From NCBI GenBank assembly GCA_027008705.1, contig JALVEB010000197.1:1-60673 (forward strand): 60,673 bases of DNA, given 5' to 3'. This document shows positions 45,841-57,136 of this stretch, piece by piece (the stretch's first letter is position 1; each line of letters opens with the position of its first letter). Source of the DNA: Sedimenticola sp. Its GTDB lineage: Bacteria > Pseudomonadota > Gammaproteobacteria > Chromatiales > Chromatiaceae. The notes under the pieces are model-generated. The model saw nothing but the letters and a program-made list of their open reading frames with translations. It was not told the DNA's origin and ran no database searches. A program made the position numbers and the translations under genes.

Positions 45841-48645
45841 ATGAACGAACCTGAGGATCTGGAACGCTTCGCGCGGGCGTGCCCACGGCGGCGCGAGGCG
45901 CTGGTCCGGCTTGCGCGCTGGAGCGGGTTCGCGCGCCATTGGCTGCGCGCCGATGAGGAGCTGCTGGCCCGTTTGTGTCGCGATGATCTCGCGCGCGCGC
46001 GCAGCTTGGCGGATTATCGCGGGCGGCTGCGTGAACGGCTCTCCGGGATTGAGGATTTCGAAGGGCTGCAACGCGCGCTGCGCCGGTTTCGCAACGCCGA
46101 GATGACCCGCATCATCTGGCGCGACCTGAACGGGCTGGGTCCGCTGCGCGAGATCCTGCGGGAGCTCTCCGACCTGGCCGAGAGCTGCATCGATCTGACG
46201 CTCGACTGGCTCTACCCGCGTGCCTGCGCCCGCCATGGCACGCCGCGCGACGCCGGCGGCGCGCCCCAGCGGCTGCTGGTGTTGGCGATGGGCAAGCTCG
46301 GCGCCTGGGAGTTGAATCTGTCCTCCGATATCGATCTGGTGTTCATTTTCCCCGAGCACGGCCACACCGACGGCGCGCGCGCGTTGGCCAACGAGACCTT
46401 CTTCACCCGGCTCGCGCGCGAACTCGCGCGCGCGCTGTCGGCGCGCACCGTCGACGGTTTCGCGTTTCGCGTCGATACCCGCCTGCGCCCGTTCGGCGAG
46501 TCCGGTCCGCTGGTCACGAGCCTGGCGGCCTTCGAAACCTATCTGGAGGGACAGGCGCGCACCTGGGAGCGTTATGCGATGATCAAGGCGCGGGTGGTCT
46601 CCGGGCCGCCGCGCGAGGCTGCGCGGCTGATGGCCTTGATCGAGCCCTTCGTCTACCGCGGCTATGTCGATTTCGGCGTCATCGCCTCGTTGCGGCGCAT
46701 GAAGCGGCTGATCGAACGCGAGGTCGGAAAGCGCGGCGCCTGGGCCGACATCAAGCTCGGCCCCGGCGGCATCCGCGAGATTGAATTCATCGCTCAGGCC
46801 TTCCAGTTGATCCATGGGGGGCGGGATCGCCGCTTGCGCGTGCGTCCGGTCCTCGATGTGCTCGCGCGCCTCGCCGGGCTCGAACTGCTGCCCGCCTATG
46901 TGGTCACGGGGCTGCGCGAGGCCTACGAATTCCTGCGCCGGGTCGAGAACCGTCTGCAAGCATGGCGCGACGAACAGACCCACCGTCTGCCCGCCGACGA
47001 GGCCGCGCGTCAGCGTCTGGCCGAGGCGATGGGCTATGCGGAATGGGGTGGCTTCGCGCGCGCGCTCGAGACCCACCGGCGGCGCGTGCAGGGCTATTTC
47101 GAGCAGGTGTTCGACTCACCGCAACGTGATGAGGAAGCCGATCCGCCCGACGAGCCGCTGCGCGACGACGCCGCCCGGGTGGCGCGCTGGCTGCTCGAGA
47201 GCGGCGCCGATTCGCAGTGGCGGGACGAACTCGTTTCGTGGCTTGCGAGCGGCGAACTGCGTGCCCTCGACGCCCGGGGTCAGCGCCGCCTGGACCGTCT
47301 GATGCCGCTGTTGCTCGGCGCCGCCCGCGGTCAGCGGGTCGGTCGCGAGGTGTTGCCCCGTCTGCTCGAGCTGGTGCGTCGCGTGGCGCGGCGCGGCAAC
47401 TACCTCGAGCTACTGATCGAGAACCCGTTGGCGATCTCGCAACTGGTGCGGCTGTTCGCCGCCAGCCCGTGGATCGCCGAGCAACTGACCCGTTATCCGG
47501 TATTGCTCGATGAGCTGCTCGACCCACGCCGCCTGTATGCGCCGTTGACGCCGGAGGCCTTGGGCGCTGAGCTCGAGGCCCTGCTCGCGCATATCGACCC
47601 CGACGACCTCGAACAATCGATGGAGCGCCTGCGCCAGTTCGCGCGCGGCAACCGCCTGCGCGTCGCCGCCGCCGACCTCGCCGGCCTGCTGCCGGTCGCC
47701 ACCGTCTCCGACTACCTCTCGGCGATCGCCGACCGCGTGCTCGACGCCGCGCTGCGCCTGGCGCTGCGCGAGCTGCGCCGCCGTCATGGCGATCCGCAAG
47801 ACATCGAAGGCGACGACAGCGGCTTCGTCGTCATCGCCTATGGCAAGCTCGGTGGCCACGAACTCGGCTACGGCTCCGATCTCGATCTGGTCTTCGTGCA
47901 TGGCGCGCGCGCGCCCGCCGGCGTCACCGACGGTCCGCGCCCGGTGCCGAATGAGCAGTTCTATATCCGTCTCGGCCAGCGCCTGGTGCATATCGTTACC
48001 ACCCGCACCCACTCCGGGCGGCTCTACGAGATTGACATGCGGCTGCGACCGAACGGCGCCTCCGGGTTGCTCGCGGTCTCGCTCGGCGCCTTCGCCCGCT
48101 ACCAGCGCGAGCAGGCCTGGACCTGGGAGCATCAAGCGCTGGTGCGCGCGCGTCCGGTGACGGGTGACCGCGCGCTGACCGAACGCTTTCAGGCCTTGCG
48201 CCGCGAGATTCTGACCCGCCCTCGCGACGCCTCCCGGCTGCGCCGTGAAGTGCTCGGGATGCGGGAGAAGATGCGCGCCGCGCTGGACCGTTCCGATGCC
48301 CGTGAGTTCGATCTCAAGCAGGGCGCGGGTGGTATCGTCGATATCGAATTTATGGTTCAATATGCAGTCTTGCGCTGGGCCCATGCGCATCCCGACCTGG
48401 CCGACGAGACCAGCACCCTCGGCCTGTTGCGTCGGCTCGCCGGGCACGGCCTGCTGCCGCGGGACGAGGCCGGCGCGCTCGCCGCCGCCCTCGAGCGCCT
48501 GCGCGGCCTGGCGCATCGTCGCGCCCTGGCCGGGGAGCCGGCGCGCGTCGCCGACGATGAATTGCGCGATACGCGCGCCCGCGTCAGCGCGGCCTGGCGC
48601 CGCCTGATGCGGTCATCGGGTTCGTCCGGCCCGGTCGCGGGCTAG
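45841..48645 (+). CDS. glnE: Bifunctional glutamine synthetase adenylyltransferase/adenylyl-removing enzyme
   Basis: GlnE adds or removes AMP on glutamine synthetase in response to the nitrogen signal carried by PII. The 934-residue protein contains both nucleotidyltransferase domains: the N-terminal de-adenylylating site NLSSDIDLVFIF and the C-terminal adenylylating site GYGSDLDLVFVH, each with flanking blocks VDTRLRPFGESGPLV and IDMRLRPNGASGLL. Length matches E. coli (946). AGGA lies close upstream of the ATG. The TAG stop falls within the first bases of the palindromic element at 48642. Confidence 0.98.
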   Translation: MNEPEDLERFARACPRRREALVRLARWSGFARHWLRADEELLARLCRDDLARARSLADYRGRLRERLSGIEDFEGLQRALRRFRNAEMTRIIWRDLNGLGPLREILRELSDLAESCIDLTLDWLYPRACARHGTPRDAGGAPQRLLVLAMGKLGAWELNLSSDIDLVFIFPEHGHTDGARALANETFFTRLARELARALSARTVDGFAFRVDTRLRPFGESGPLVTSLAAFETYLEGQARTWERYAMIKARVVSGPPREAARLMALIEPFVYRGYVDFGVIASLRRMKRLIEREVGKRGAWADIKLGPGGIREIEFIAQAFQLIHGGRDRRLRVRPVLDVLARLAGLELLPAYVVTGLREAYEFLRRVENRLQAWRDEQTHRLPADEAARQRLAEAMGYAEWGGFARALETHRRRVQGYFEQVFDSPQRDEEADPPDEPLRDDAARVARWLLESGADSQWRDELVSWLASGELRALDARGQRRLDRLMPLLLGAARGQRVGREVLPRLLELVRRVARRGNYLELLIENPLAISQLVRLFAASPWIAEQLTRYPVLLDELLDPRRLYAPLTPEALGAELEALLAHIDPDDLEQSMERLRQFARGNRLRVAAADLAGLLPVATVSDYLSAIADRVLDAALRLALRELRRRHGDPQDIEGDDSGFVVIAYGKLGGHELGYGSDLDLVFVHGARAPAGVTDGPRPVPNEQFYIRLGQRLVHIVTTRTHSGRLYEIDMRLRPNGASGLLAVSLGAFARYQREQAWTWEHQALVRARPVTGDRALTERFQALRREILTRPRDASRLRREVLGMREKMRAALDRSDAREFDLKQGAGGIVDIEFMVQYAVLRWAHAHPDLADETSTLGLLRRLAGHGLLPRDEAGALAAALERLRGLAHRRALAGEPARVADDELRDTRARVSAAWRRLMRSSGSSGPVAG

Positions 48646-48810
48646 CAGGCTGTTGAAAAACGCGGTTTTTCAACAGCCTGTGCGCGGCACAGGGAAGTGC
48701 CGCCATTTTCAGTGGCTGTAAGCCATTGAAAATGAAGGAAGCGGGAAACCGCGTTTTCTGCTTCCGTGGTTGAAAAAGCCCAGGGAAGGGCTTTTTCAAC
48801 ATCCTGCTAG
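48642..48810. repeat. 169-base MITE-like element with CTAG-ended inverted repeats
   Basis: Terminal inverted repeats CTAGCAGGCTGTTGAAAAA and, on the other strand, CTAGCAGGATGTTGAAAAA bound the element. Inside are further hairpins, CCATTTTCAGTGGCT paired with AGCCATTGAAAATG, and GGAAGC paired with GCTTCC. It has no ORF. It supplies the glnE stop codon and ends 27 bases before the ilvE ATG. Confidence 0.88.
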
Positions 48811-48837
48811 AGAGAGTCAGAGTCTAGGAGTTCGAGC

Positions 48838-49761
48838 ATGCAAACAATGGCCGATCGTGACGGCGTCATCTGGATGGACGGCGAGATGGTGCCCTGGCGC
48901 GAGGCCAAGGTCCATGTCCTGACCCATACCCTGCACTACGGCATGGGCGTCTTCGAGGGCGTGCGCGCCTACCACGCCGACCAGGGCACCGCGATCTTCC
49001 GTCTGCGCGAGCACACCCAGCGGCTGTTCCGATCGGCCAAGATCCTCGGCATGCCGATCCCGTTCGACGGCGCCGCGATCGACGAGGCCCAGCTCGCGGT
49101 GCTGCGCGAGAACCACCTGGATTCCGCTTACCTGCGCCCGATGTGCTACTACGGCGCCGAGGGCATGGGCTTGCGCGCCGACAACCTGCGCGTGCACTGC
49201 ATGGTCGCGGCCTGGGAATGGGGCAGCTATCTCGGCGCCGACAACATGGAGAAGGGCATCCGCATCCATACCTCCTCGTTCAGCCGCCACCATGTCAACG
49301 TCACCATGTGCAAGGCCAAGGCCAACGGCAACTACATGAACTCGATGCTGGCCTTGCAGGAAGCGATCGACAACGGCTATGACGAGGCCCTGTTGCTGGA
49401 TACCGAGGGCTATGTCGCCGAGGGCAGCGGCGAGAACATCTTCCTCGTCGTCGACGGCGGACTGGTCACTCCCGACCTGACCTCCGCGCTCGACGGCATC
49501 ACCCGTCGCACCATCATCGAGCTGGCCGGCGAACTCGGCATCCCGGTGCGCGAGAAGCGCATCACCCGCGACGAGGTCTACATCGCCGACGAGGCCTTCT
49601 TCACCGGCACCGCGGCCGAGGTCACGCCGATCCGCGAGGTCGACAAGCGCGTGATCGGCGACGGTCGGCGGGGTCCAATCACCGAAAAGCTGCAAAGCCT
49701 CTACTTCGACCTCGTCCACGGCCGCGTCGAGGCCCACCGCGACTGGCTGAGCTACGTCTGA
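48838..49761 (+). CDS. ilvE: Branched-chain amino acid aminotransferase
   Basis: IlvE is a PLP fold-type IV enzyme for the last step of Leu, Ile and Val synthesis. The 307-residue protein shows THTLHYGMGVFEGVRAYHAD, FRLREHTQRLFRSAKIL, the catalytic-Lys region CKAKANGNYMNSMLALQEA and EGSGENIFLV and GTAAEVTPIREVD. TAGGAG precedes the ATG. The palindromic element between glnE and ilvE may carry or disrupt its promoter. Confidence 0.97.
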   Translation: MQTMADRDGVIWMDGEMVPWREAKVHVLTHTLHYGMGVFEGVRAYHADQGTAIFRLREHTQRLFRSAKILGMPIPFDGAAIDEAQLAVLRENHLDSAYLRPMCYYGAEGMGLRADNLRVHCMVAAWEWGSYLGADNMEKGIRIHTSSFSRHHVNVTMCKAKANGNYMNSMLALQEAIDNGYDEALLLDTEGYVAEGSGENIFLVVDGGLVTPDLTSALDGITRRTIIELAGELGIPVREKRITRDEVYIADEAFFTGTAAEVTPIREVDKRVIGDGRRGPITEKLQSLYFDLVHGRVEAHRDWLSYV

Positions 49762-49873
49762 CGCAGACTCGTTCGCGCCCGCTTCGTCCATCGGGAGCCA
49801 TCCGGGCATCCACCCGGCGCGGCCTTCTTCCTCCACCGCTTCGGAAGCACACGAATCACGGTCGACTTGATTC

Positions 49874-49891
49874 CTGTCACGCAAATGACAG
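49874..49891 (+). promoter_or_regulatory. Inverted repeat in the pdhA upstream region (possible operator)
   Basis: CTGTCA-N6-TGACAG is a perfect 6-base-arm inverted repeat about 70 bases upstream of the pdhA ATG, within the 196-base ilvE-pdhA gap. No matching regulator gene is nearby and it does not resemble the PdhR site. The rest of this gap shows no other clear signal. Confidence 0.4.
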
Positions 49892-49957
49892 CCGGGCCGG
49901 CTATGCTGTCGCACACTGGCCGCCAAAGAGTGGCCGATATCCGCTGGAGGAGACTGA

Positions 49958-51010
49958 ATGAAACGCAATACGCTGATTGCGATGCTGCGCGACATGCTGC
50001 TCGCCCGCGCCTTCGAGGAGCGCGCGGCGAAGGAGTACACGCAAGGCAACATCGCTGGCTTTTTGCATCTCTATCCGGGCGAGGAGGCGGTCGCAGTGGG
50101 CGTGCTGCATGCCGCCGAGCCTGGTGACTATGTGGTCAGCACCTACCGTGAGCACGTCCACGCCCTGGTGCGCGGTGTGTCGGCGCGCGCGGTGATGGCC
50201 GAGTTGTTCGGTCGAAAAAGCGGTTGCAGCGGCGGCATGGGTGGTTCGATGCACCTGTTCGACGCCGAGCGCCGCTTCATGGGGGGCTATGGCATCGTCG
50301 GCGAAACCTTTCCGGTGGCGACCGGCATCGGCTATGCGATCGCGATGCGTGAGTTGCCGGAGGCGGTGATCTGCTTCTTTGGCGATGGCGCGGTGAATCA
50401 GGGCACCTTCCATGAGTCGCTGAACATGGCCGCCTTGTGGCAATTGCCGGTGCTGTTCGTGTGCGAGAACAACCGCTATCAGATCGGCACCGAGATCCAT
50501 CGGCATTCCGCCGTGACCGAGGTCTACAAGCGCGCCTGCGGCTACCGCATCCCGGCCGAGCGCATCAACGGCATGGACGTGATCGAGGTCTATCGCGCCA
50601 CCCAATCCGCGTTGCAACGCATCCGCGAAGGGACCGGGCCACAGTTCCTCGAGATCGAGACCTATCGCTTCCGTGGCCACTCGATGGCCGATCCGGGAAG
50701 TTATCGTCCCAAGGTGGAGGTACAGGCCTTCCAGGAAGAAGACCCGATTACCGTGGTGCTCGAGGAGACCCTCCCCGATTATCCCAGCGCTGAACACCTC
50801 AACGCGATCGGGCGCGACAACATCGAACATCTGCGCAAGCACATCCATGAGGAAGGGCTGCTTGGCATCGGGGAGGTCGAGCAGCTGCGCCGCGAGATCG
50901 CCGAGGAGGTCGAAGACGCGGTGCGCTTCGCCAGCGAAAGCCCGGAACCGACGATGGCCGATGCGTTCGCCGCGCTGAACTGCAACCGCGGACAGGAGGT
51001 GCTGATCTGA
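49958..51010 (+). CDS. pdhA: Pyruvate (2-oxoacid) dehydrogenase E1 component, alpha subunit
   Basis: This TPP-dependent subunit, with the beta subunit, decarboxylates a 2-oxoacid and transfers the acyl group to E2. The 350-residue protein shows YPGEEAVAVGVLHA, YREHVHALVRG, KSGCSGGMGGSMHLFD and the TPP motif GDGAVNQGTFHESLNMAALW with ENNRYQIGTE. The alpha2beta2 type of E1 occurs in pyruvate, branched-chain and acetoin dehydrogenases; pyruvate is the most likely substrate but acetoin cannot be excluded. GGAGGAGA precedes the ATG. It overlaps pdhB by one base. Confidence 0.93.
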   Translation: MKRNTLIAMLRDMLLARAFEERAAKEYTQGNIAGFLHLYPGEEAVAVGVLHAAEPGDYVVSTYREHVHALVRGVSARAVMAELFGRKSGCSGGMGGSMHLFDAERRFMGGYGIVGETFPVATGIGYAIAMRELPEAVICFFGDGAVNQGTFHESLNMAALWQLPVLFVCENNRYQIGTEIHRHSAVTEVYKRACGYRIPAERINGMDVIEVYRATQSALQRIREGTGPQFLEIETYRFRGHSMADPGSYRPKVEVQAFQEEDPITVVLEETLPDYPSAEHLNAIGRDNIEHLRKHIHEEGLLGIGEVEQLRREIAEEVEDAVRFASESPEPTMADAFAALNCNRGQEVLI

Positions 51011-52002
51011 TGGCCGGCGAAGTCTTGTTGTGGCAGGCGCTGAATCGCGCGCTGGATGCCGAGATGGAGAGCGACGACAGCGTCTTCACCCTCGGCGAGG
51101 ATGTCGGCCTGTACGGCGGCAGCTATCGCGTCACCGAGGGGCTGTATGCGAAATACGGTGAATGGCGGGTGCGCGACACCCCGATCTCGGAGGGTGGCTT
51201 CACCGGCCTGGGGGTCGGCGCGGCGATGGTCGGCATGCGCCCGGTGGTCGAGATCATGACCATCAACTTCGCGCTGCTGGCGCTCGATGCGATCATCAAC
51301 ATGGCGGCGAAGATCCCGTTCATGTCGGGAGGCCGGTTTCCGATGCCGCTGGTGGTGCGCATGCCCGGCGGCGTCGCCAAGCAGCTTGCGGCGCAGCATT
51401 CGCAACGTCTCGAACATACCCTGATGAACGTCCCCGGGCTGCGTATCGCGGTTCCCGCCACGCCCCAGGACGCTTGGTGGCAAACGCGCCAGGCGATTCG
51501 TTCCAACGAGCCGGTGATCGTCCTCGAGCATGAGCTGCTGTACTTCAGCAAGGGGCCGCTGGATACCAGGCTGGAGGCGCCGCCGATGCATCGCGCGGCG
51601 GTGCGGCGCACGGGAAGCGACCTCACCATCGTCAGCTACTCGCGTACCGCGTTGTTGACGGAGCAGGCCGCCACGCGGCTCGCCGCCGAAGGGATCGAGG
51701 CCGAGGTCATCGACCTGCGCAGCCTGCGCCCGATCGATTGGGATCGTTGCGCCGAATCGGTCGCCAAGACCCATCGTCTGCTGATCGTCGAGGAAGACTG
51801 CCTGTTCGCCGGCGCCGGTGCCGAGCTCGCCGCGACTCTCGGCGAGCGCTGCTTCTTCGATCTCGACACCCCGGTGCGGCGCCACGCCGGGCTGGATATC
51901 CCGACCCCGTACAACGGCGCGCTGGAGGCAGCGAGCATCCCGACGGTATCGAGCATCGTCGAGGCCGCGCGCGCGCTGGCCAACGAAGGAGCCCAAGCAT
52001 GA
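51010..52002 (+). CDS. pdhB: Pyruvate (2-oxoacid) dehydrogenase E1 component, beta subunit
   Basis: The 330-residue beta subunit completes the E1 active site. Conserved blocks are VFTLGEDVGLYGGSYRVTEG, RDTPISEGGFTGLGVGAAMV, MPGGVAKQLAAQHSQRLEHT and the C-terminal transketolase domain with IDLRSLRPIDWD and LIVEEDC. The ATG overlaps the pdhA stop (TGATG), and its own stop overlaps the E2 start, so all four subunits are translationally coupled. Confidence 0.94.
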   Translation: MAGEVLLWQALNRALDAEMESDDSVFTLGEDVGLYGGSYRVTEGLYAKYGEWRVRDTPISEGGFTGLGVGAAMVGMRPVVEIMTINFALLALDAIINMAAKIPFMSGGRFPMPLVVRMPGGVAKQLAAQHSQRLEHTLMNVPGLRIAVPATPQDAWWQTRQAIRSNEPVIVLEHELLYFSKGPLDTRLEAPPMHRAAVRRTGSDLTIVSYSRTALLTEQAATRLAAEGIEAEVIDLRSLRPIDWDRCAESVAKTHRLLIVEEDCLFAGAGAELAATLGERCFFDLDTPVRRHAGLDIPTPYNGALEAASIPTVSSIVEAARALANEGAQA

Positions 52003-53189
52003 AGAGCGAAGCGATCAAGATGCCGGTATTGTCCGACACCATGGAGACCGGTCACCTGGCGCGCTGGATGAAGGCCCCGGGCGATCGGGTGCGCAAGGGC
52101 GATGTGCTTGCCGAGATCGAATCGGACAAGGCGGCGATGGATCTCGAAGCCTTCGACGACGGCTGGTTGGCCGGCCCGCTGGCCGCGCCGGGCAGTGATC
52201 TTCCGGTCGGCGCGGTACTCGGCTATATCGTCGATACGCCCGAGGTGCGCGAGGTCGAAGCCACGCCGCCAGCGGGCAACGAGGACGCCGCGCCGGCGGC
52301 GGCCACGGAGCCCGAGGCCGATCCGCAAACCCAGGTCGAGCCGCCTCTCGCACCGCCCTCCGCCGCGACGCCTCCGCCCGCGCCGGCACGGAAGGTTCCG
52401 CCGGCGGATGGCGCTCTCCGCGCATCACCCTACGCGCGCGCGCTCGCGCGGGAACTCGGCATCGATCCCGCCGGCGTGGCGTCCGGGCCGGATGGCGTGG
52501 TGCGCAGCGCCCAGGTGATCGCCGCCGCGCTGCGTGGCCCGGAGCCGGACCTCGATGCCGGGCCGGAATGGCACTACAAACTGATGATGCCGATGCACCG
52601 CGCGGTGGCCGAGAACATGATCGCGACGCTGCAAACGCCGACCTTCCAGGTCCAGGCCGAGCTGGCGATCGAGCCGCTGCATCAGGCCGCGAAGTCGCGC
52701 AAGCTGTCGTTGTCCCTGGCGCTGGCGCGCGCGCTGGCGGTCTGCGTGACGCGCCACCCGATGTTCAACGCGGTCTACACCCCGCGCGGCCTGGCGACGC
52801 GGCGGCGCGTCGATGTCGGCATCGCGGTGGACGTGCCCGGCGGGCTGGTCACCCCGGTGATCCGCGATGCCGCGGCCCGTCCATTGGCGGAGCTGGCCGA
52901 GGACTGGCGCATCCTGAAGGAGAAGACGCGCAAGCAGCGTCTCGCCGCCGAGGACTACCAGGGCGCGACCATCTATCTCTCCAACCTCGGGGTCTTTCCG
53001 GTGGTGCGGCACTTCACCGCGATCGTGCCGCTGGGAGCCGCCGCGATCCTGGCCTTGGGCGCGGCGCGCGACGGCATCGCGGGCTTCACCCTGAGCTGTG
53101 ACCACCGCGTGGTCTACGGCGCCGACGCGGCGCGCTTCCTGACCAGCCTGGAAGAACTGCTGAACGATCCGGAGAGCTGGCTGGCATGA
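51999..53189 (+). CDS. pdhC: Dihydrolipoamide acyltransferase (E2)
   Basis: The 396-residue E2 has one lipoyl domain (lysine in EIESDKAAMDLEAFDDG), an Ala/Pro-rich linker (about 85-135), a peripheral-subunit-binding domain (RASPYARALARELGIDPAGV) and a C-terminal catalytic domain ending with the chloramphenicol-acetyltransferase-like SCDHRVVYGADAARFL. A single lipoyl domain is typical of the short E2 used with alpha2beta2 E1. The ATG at 51999 is chosen over the long track ORF because it overlaps the pdhB stop and begins the lipoyl domain. Confidence 0.93.
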   Translation: MKSEAIKMPVLSDTMETGHLARWMKAPGDRVRKGDVLAEIESDKAAMDLEAFDDGWLAGPLAAPGSDLPVGAVLGYIVDTPEVREVEATPPAGNEDAAPAAATEPEADPQTQVEPPLAPPSAATPPPAPARKVPPADGALRASPYARALARELGIDPAGVASGPDGVVRSAQVIAAALRGPEPDLDAGPEWHYKLMMPMHRAVAENMIATLQTPTFQVQAELAIEPLHQAAKSRKLSLSLALARALAVCVTRHPMFNAVYTPRGLATRRRVDVGIAVDVPGGLVTPVIRDAAARPLAELAEDWRILKEKTRKQRLAAEDYQGATIYLSNLGVFPVVRHFTAIVPLGAAAILALGAARDGIAGFTLSCDHRVVYGADAARFLTSLEELLNDPESWLA

Positions 53190-54583
53190 ACACCGAATAC
53201 GATTTTCTGGTCATCGGCGGCGGCCCCGGAGGCACCCCGGTGGCGATGGCGCTGGCGCGCGCCGGCCGATCCGTGCTGTTGGTCGAGAACGGCCCGGGGC
53301 TTGGGGGTACCTGCCTGTTCGAAGGCTGCATCCCATCGAAGATCCTGCGTGAATCGGCGCGCCGCCTGCGCGAGATCCGCGAAGCGGCCCGCTTCGGTTT
53401 GTGTCTGCCGAGTCTCGACAGCCGCATCGACTGGTACGCCATCCAACAGCGCAAGCGGCATATCCTGAAGCAGCGGAGCGAAGCCGCGATCGCGCGCGCC
53501 GGCGCCTTGCCGAAGCTGGAGCTGGTCTTCGGCCACGCCGCGTTTCGCGATGCGCGGCGCGCGCTCGTTACGCCGGGCGAGGGCGAGCCGGCCGAGATCG
53601 GTTTCGGCCGGGCGGTCATCGCCACCGGCTCGGCGCCGACGCGACCGCCGATCCCCGGCGTCGACCATCATCGCGTGATCGACAGCGAGACGCTGCTCGA
53701 CATCGACCACATCCCCGAGCGCCTGATCGTCATCGGCGGTGGGCCGATCGGCGTCGAACTCGGCCAGATCTTCCATACCTTCGGCAGCCAGGTGACCCTG
53801 CTCGAAGCCGCGCCGCGCATCCTCGGCCCGGTCGACGCCGAGCTCGCCGGGCGGCTCGAGGCGCGCATGCGCGACGACGGCATCGAGCTCTTCACCGGTT
53901 GTCGGGTCGAACGCATCGACAACACCGGTGGCGGCGTCTTCGTAAGCTATCAGGATGCCGACGGTCAGGCGTGGCATCGATTCAGCGAACAGGTCTTGCT
54001 GGTCACCGGCCGGCATCCGCGCGTGGAAGGACTCGGCCTTGAGCATACCGGCGTGCGCCACGGTCCACATGGCATCGAGGTCGACGAACACCTGCAAACC
54101 AGCGAGCCGGGCCTGTATGCGCTCGGCGACGTCGTCGGCGCGCCCGCCTTTGCCCACTGGGCCGGCGCGCAGGCGCTGTCCCTGGCGCGCCATCTGCTTG
54201 GCCGGCCGGCGGCCTTTCCGCGTCCGCGGTACAACAGCGCGGTGATTTTCAGCGAGCCTGAACTCGGTATTGCCGGTCTCACTGAATCCCAGGCGCGCGA
54301 GGCCGGCATCGATTACGCTGTCGCGCGCTACGATTTCGCCGGCGATGCGCGCGCCCAGATCGCCGGTCGCGCCGACGGCCTGCTGAAAATCCTCTACGAG
54401 CAAGGCAGTCACCGCGTGATCGGCGTCCACGCCCTGGTCGAAGGTGCCGACGATCTGATCGGCGAGGCCGCGCTCGCGATCCATGCCGGGGTCACCCTCG
54501 AAGCGCTCGCCAGCAGCATCCATCCGCATCCGACGCTGACCGAATCCTTCGCCCAGGCGGCTCGCGCCGCACTCGCGGGCTGA
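53186..54583 (+). CDS. lpdA: Dihydrolipoamide dehydrogenase (E3)
   Basis: E3 re-oxidises lipoamide on E2 and reduces NAD. The 465-residue flavoprotein has the FAD motif LVIGGGPGGTPVAMALA, the redox-active disulfide GGTCLFEGCIPSK, the NAD motif VIGGGPIGVELGQIFHTFG, the FAD-binding ALGDVVGAPAFAHWA and the catalytic HPHPTLTE near the C-terminus. The start overlaps the E2 stop. It ends the four-gene complex operon. Confidence 0.95.
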   Translation: MNTEYDFLVIGGGPGGTPVAMALARAGRSVLLVENGPGLGGTCLFEGCIPSKILRESARRLREIREAARFGLCLPSLDSRIDWYAIQQRKRHILKQRSEAAIARAGALPKLELVFGHAAFRDARRALVTPGEGEPAEIGFGRAVIATGSAPTRPPIPGVDHHRVIDSETLLDIDHIPERLIVIGGGPIGVELGQIFHTFGSQVTLLEAAPRILGPVDAELAGRLEARMRDDGIELFTGCRVERIDNTGGGVFVSYQDADGQAWHRFSEQVLLVTGRHPRVEGLGLEHTGVRHGPHGIEVDEHLQTSEPGLYALGDVVGAPAFAHWAGAQALSLARHLLGRPAAFPRPRYNSAVIFSEPELGIAGLTESQAREAGIDYAVARYDFAGDARAQIAGRADGLLKILYEQGSHRVIGVHALVEGADDLIGEAALAIHAGVTLEALASSIHPHPTLTESFAQAARAALAG

Positions 54584-54870
54584 TCGATCCGCCAACGGTC
54601 GGCGGGCGGCGAAACGCCAGGTGAAACGAGGCGCAATGCTCCCGCAGCATCCGCCCCGACAAGGCGGAGGCCCGATCAAGCGTAGCGGATCGGGCAGCGA
54701 TGCCATTGCGCGGCCCCGCCGCAGCCGGTGCCGCGGTACTTGAGCCGGCCTACAGCGATTTTTTGCCATATGGGCGTAGGTTCGATCAAGCGAGCGGACC
54801 GGGCGACAGCGCCAAGCCTTTGAAACCGGGAAACGTCAAGCGGTATGAAGCGCGATGGCTCTGCCCTCGC

Positions 54871-54899
54871 TTGAATTGGTATCGGGCATTGGCTACAGT
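54871..54899 (+). promoter_or_regulatory. Promoter of the thiC transcript
   Basis: TTGAAT and TACAGT are separated by 17 bases, a good sigma-70 arrangement, with transcription expected at about 54906. A perfect GACCGAA-N3-TTCGGTC hairpin at 54910-54926 lies at the 5' end of the leader. The rest of the 290-base stretch between lpdA and this promoter shows no ORF or recognisable element. Confidence 0.7.
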
Positions 54900-54930
54900 G
54901 CTTCATTCCGACCGAAACGTTCGGTCATAC

Positions 54931-56934
<2,004 letters not shown>

Positions 56935-57043
56935 TGTCCGGCTGTCGGATGCGGGAGGCTGCCGCTTTCCGATGCGCCGCGCTCGATCGGGTCCGCGGTT
57001 TTTGAGGGTCGATGACCGCGCTACTTCGCGCCGGGGGGCGGTT

Positions 57044-57136
57044 GGCCCGCATTTCTCACCAGCGTTCGTAGCGAGACGGATCCAGGGCGTGCCATTGGGT
57101 CGTCGCAGTAGAAGGATGGTGAGAAATGCGGGTTAG
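57044..57136. repeat. Palindromic repeat family B, standard copy
   Basis: Terminal repeats GCCCGCATTTCTCACCA and TGGTGAGAAATGCGGGT flank about 60 bases containing GCGTTCGTAGCGAGACGGAT and GGGTCGTCGCAGTAGAAGGA. No ORF. Its right end provides the TAA stop of the leftward SH3-domain gene. The preceding 110 bases after thiC show only a weak CGCGGT/ACCGCG hairpin. Confidence 0.85.
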
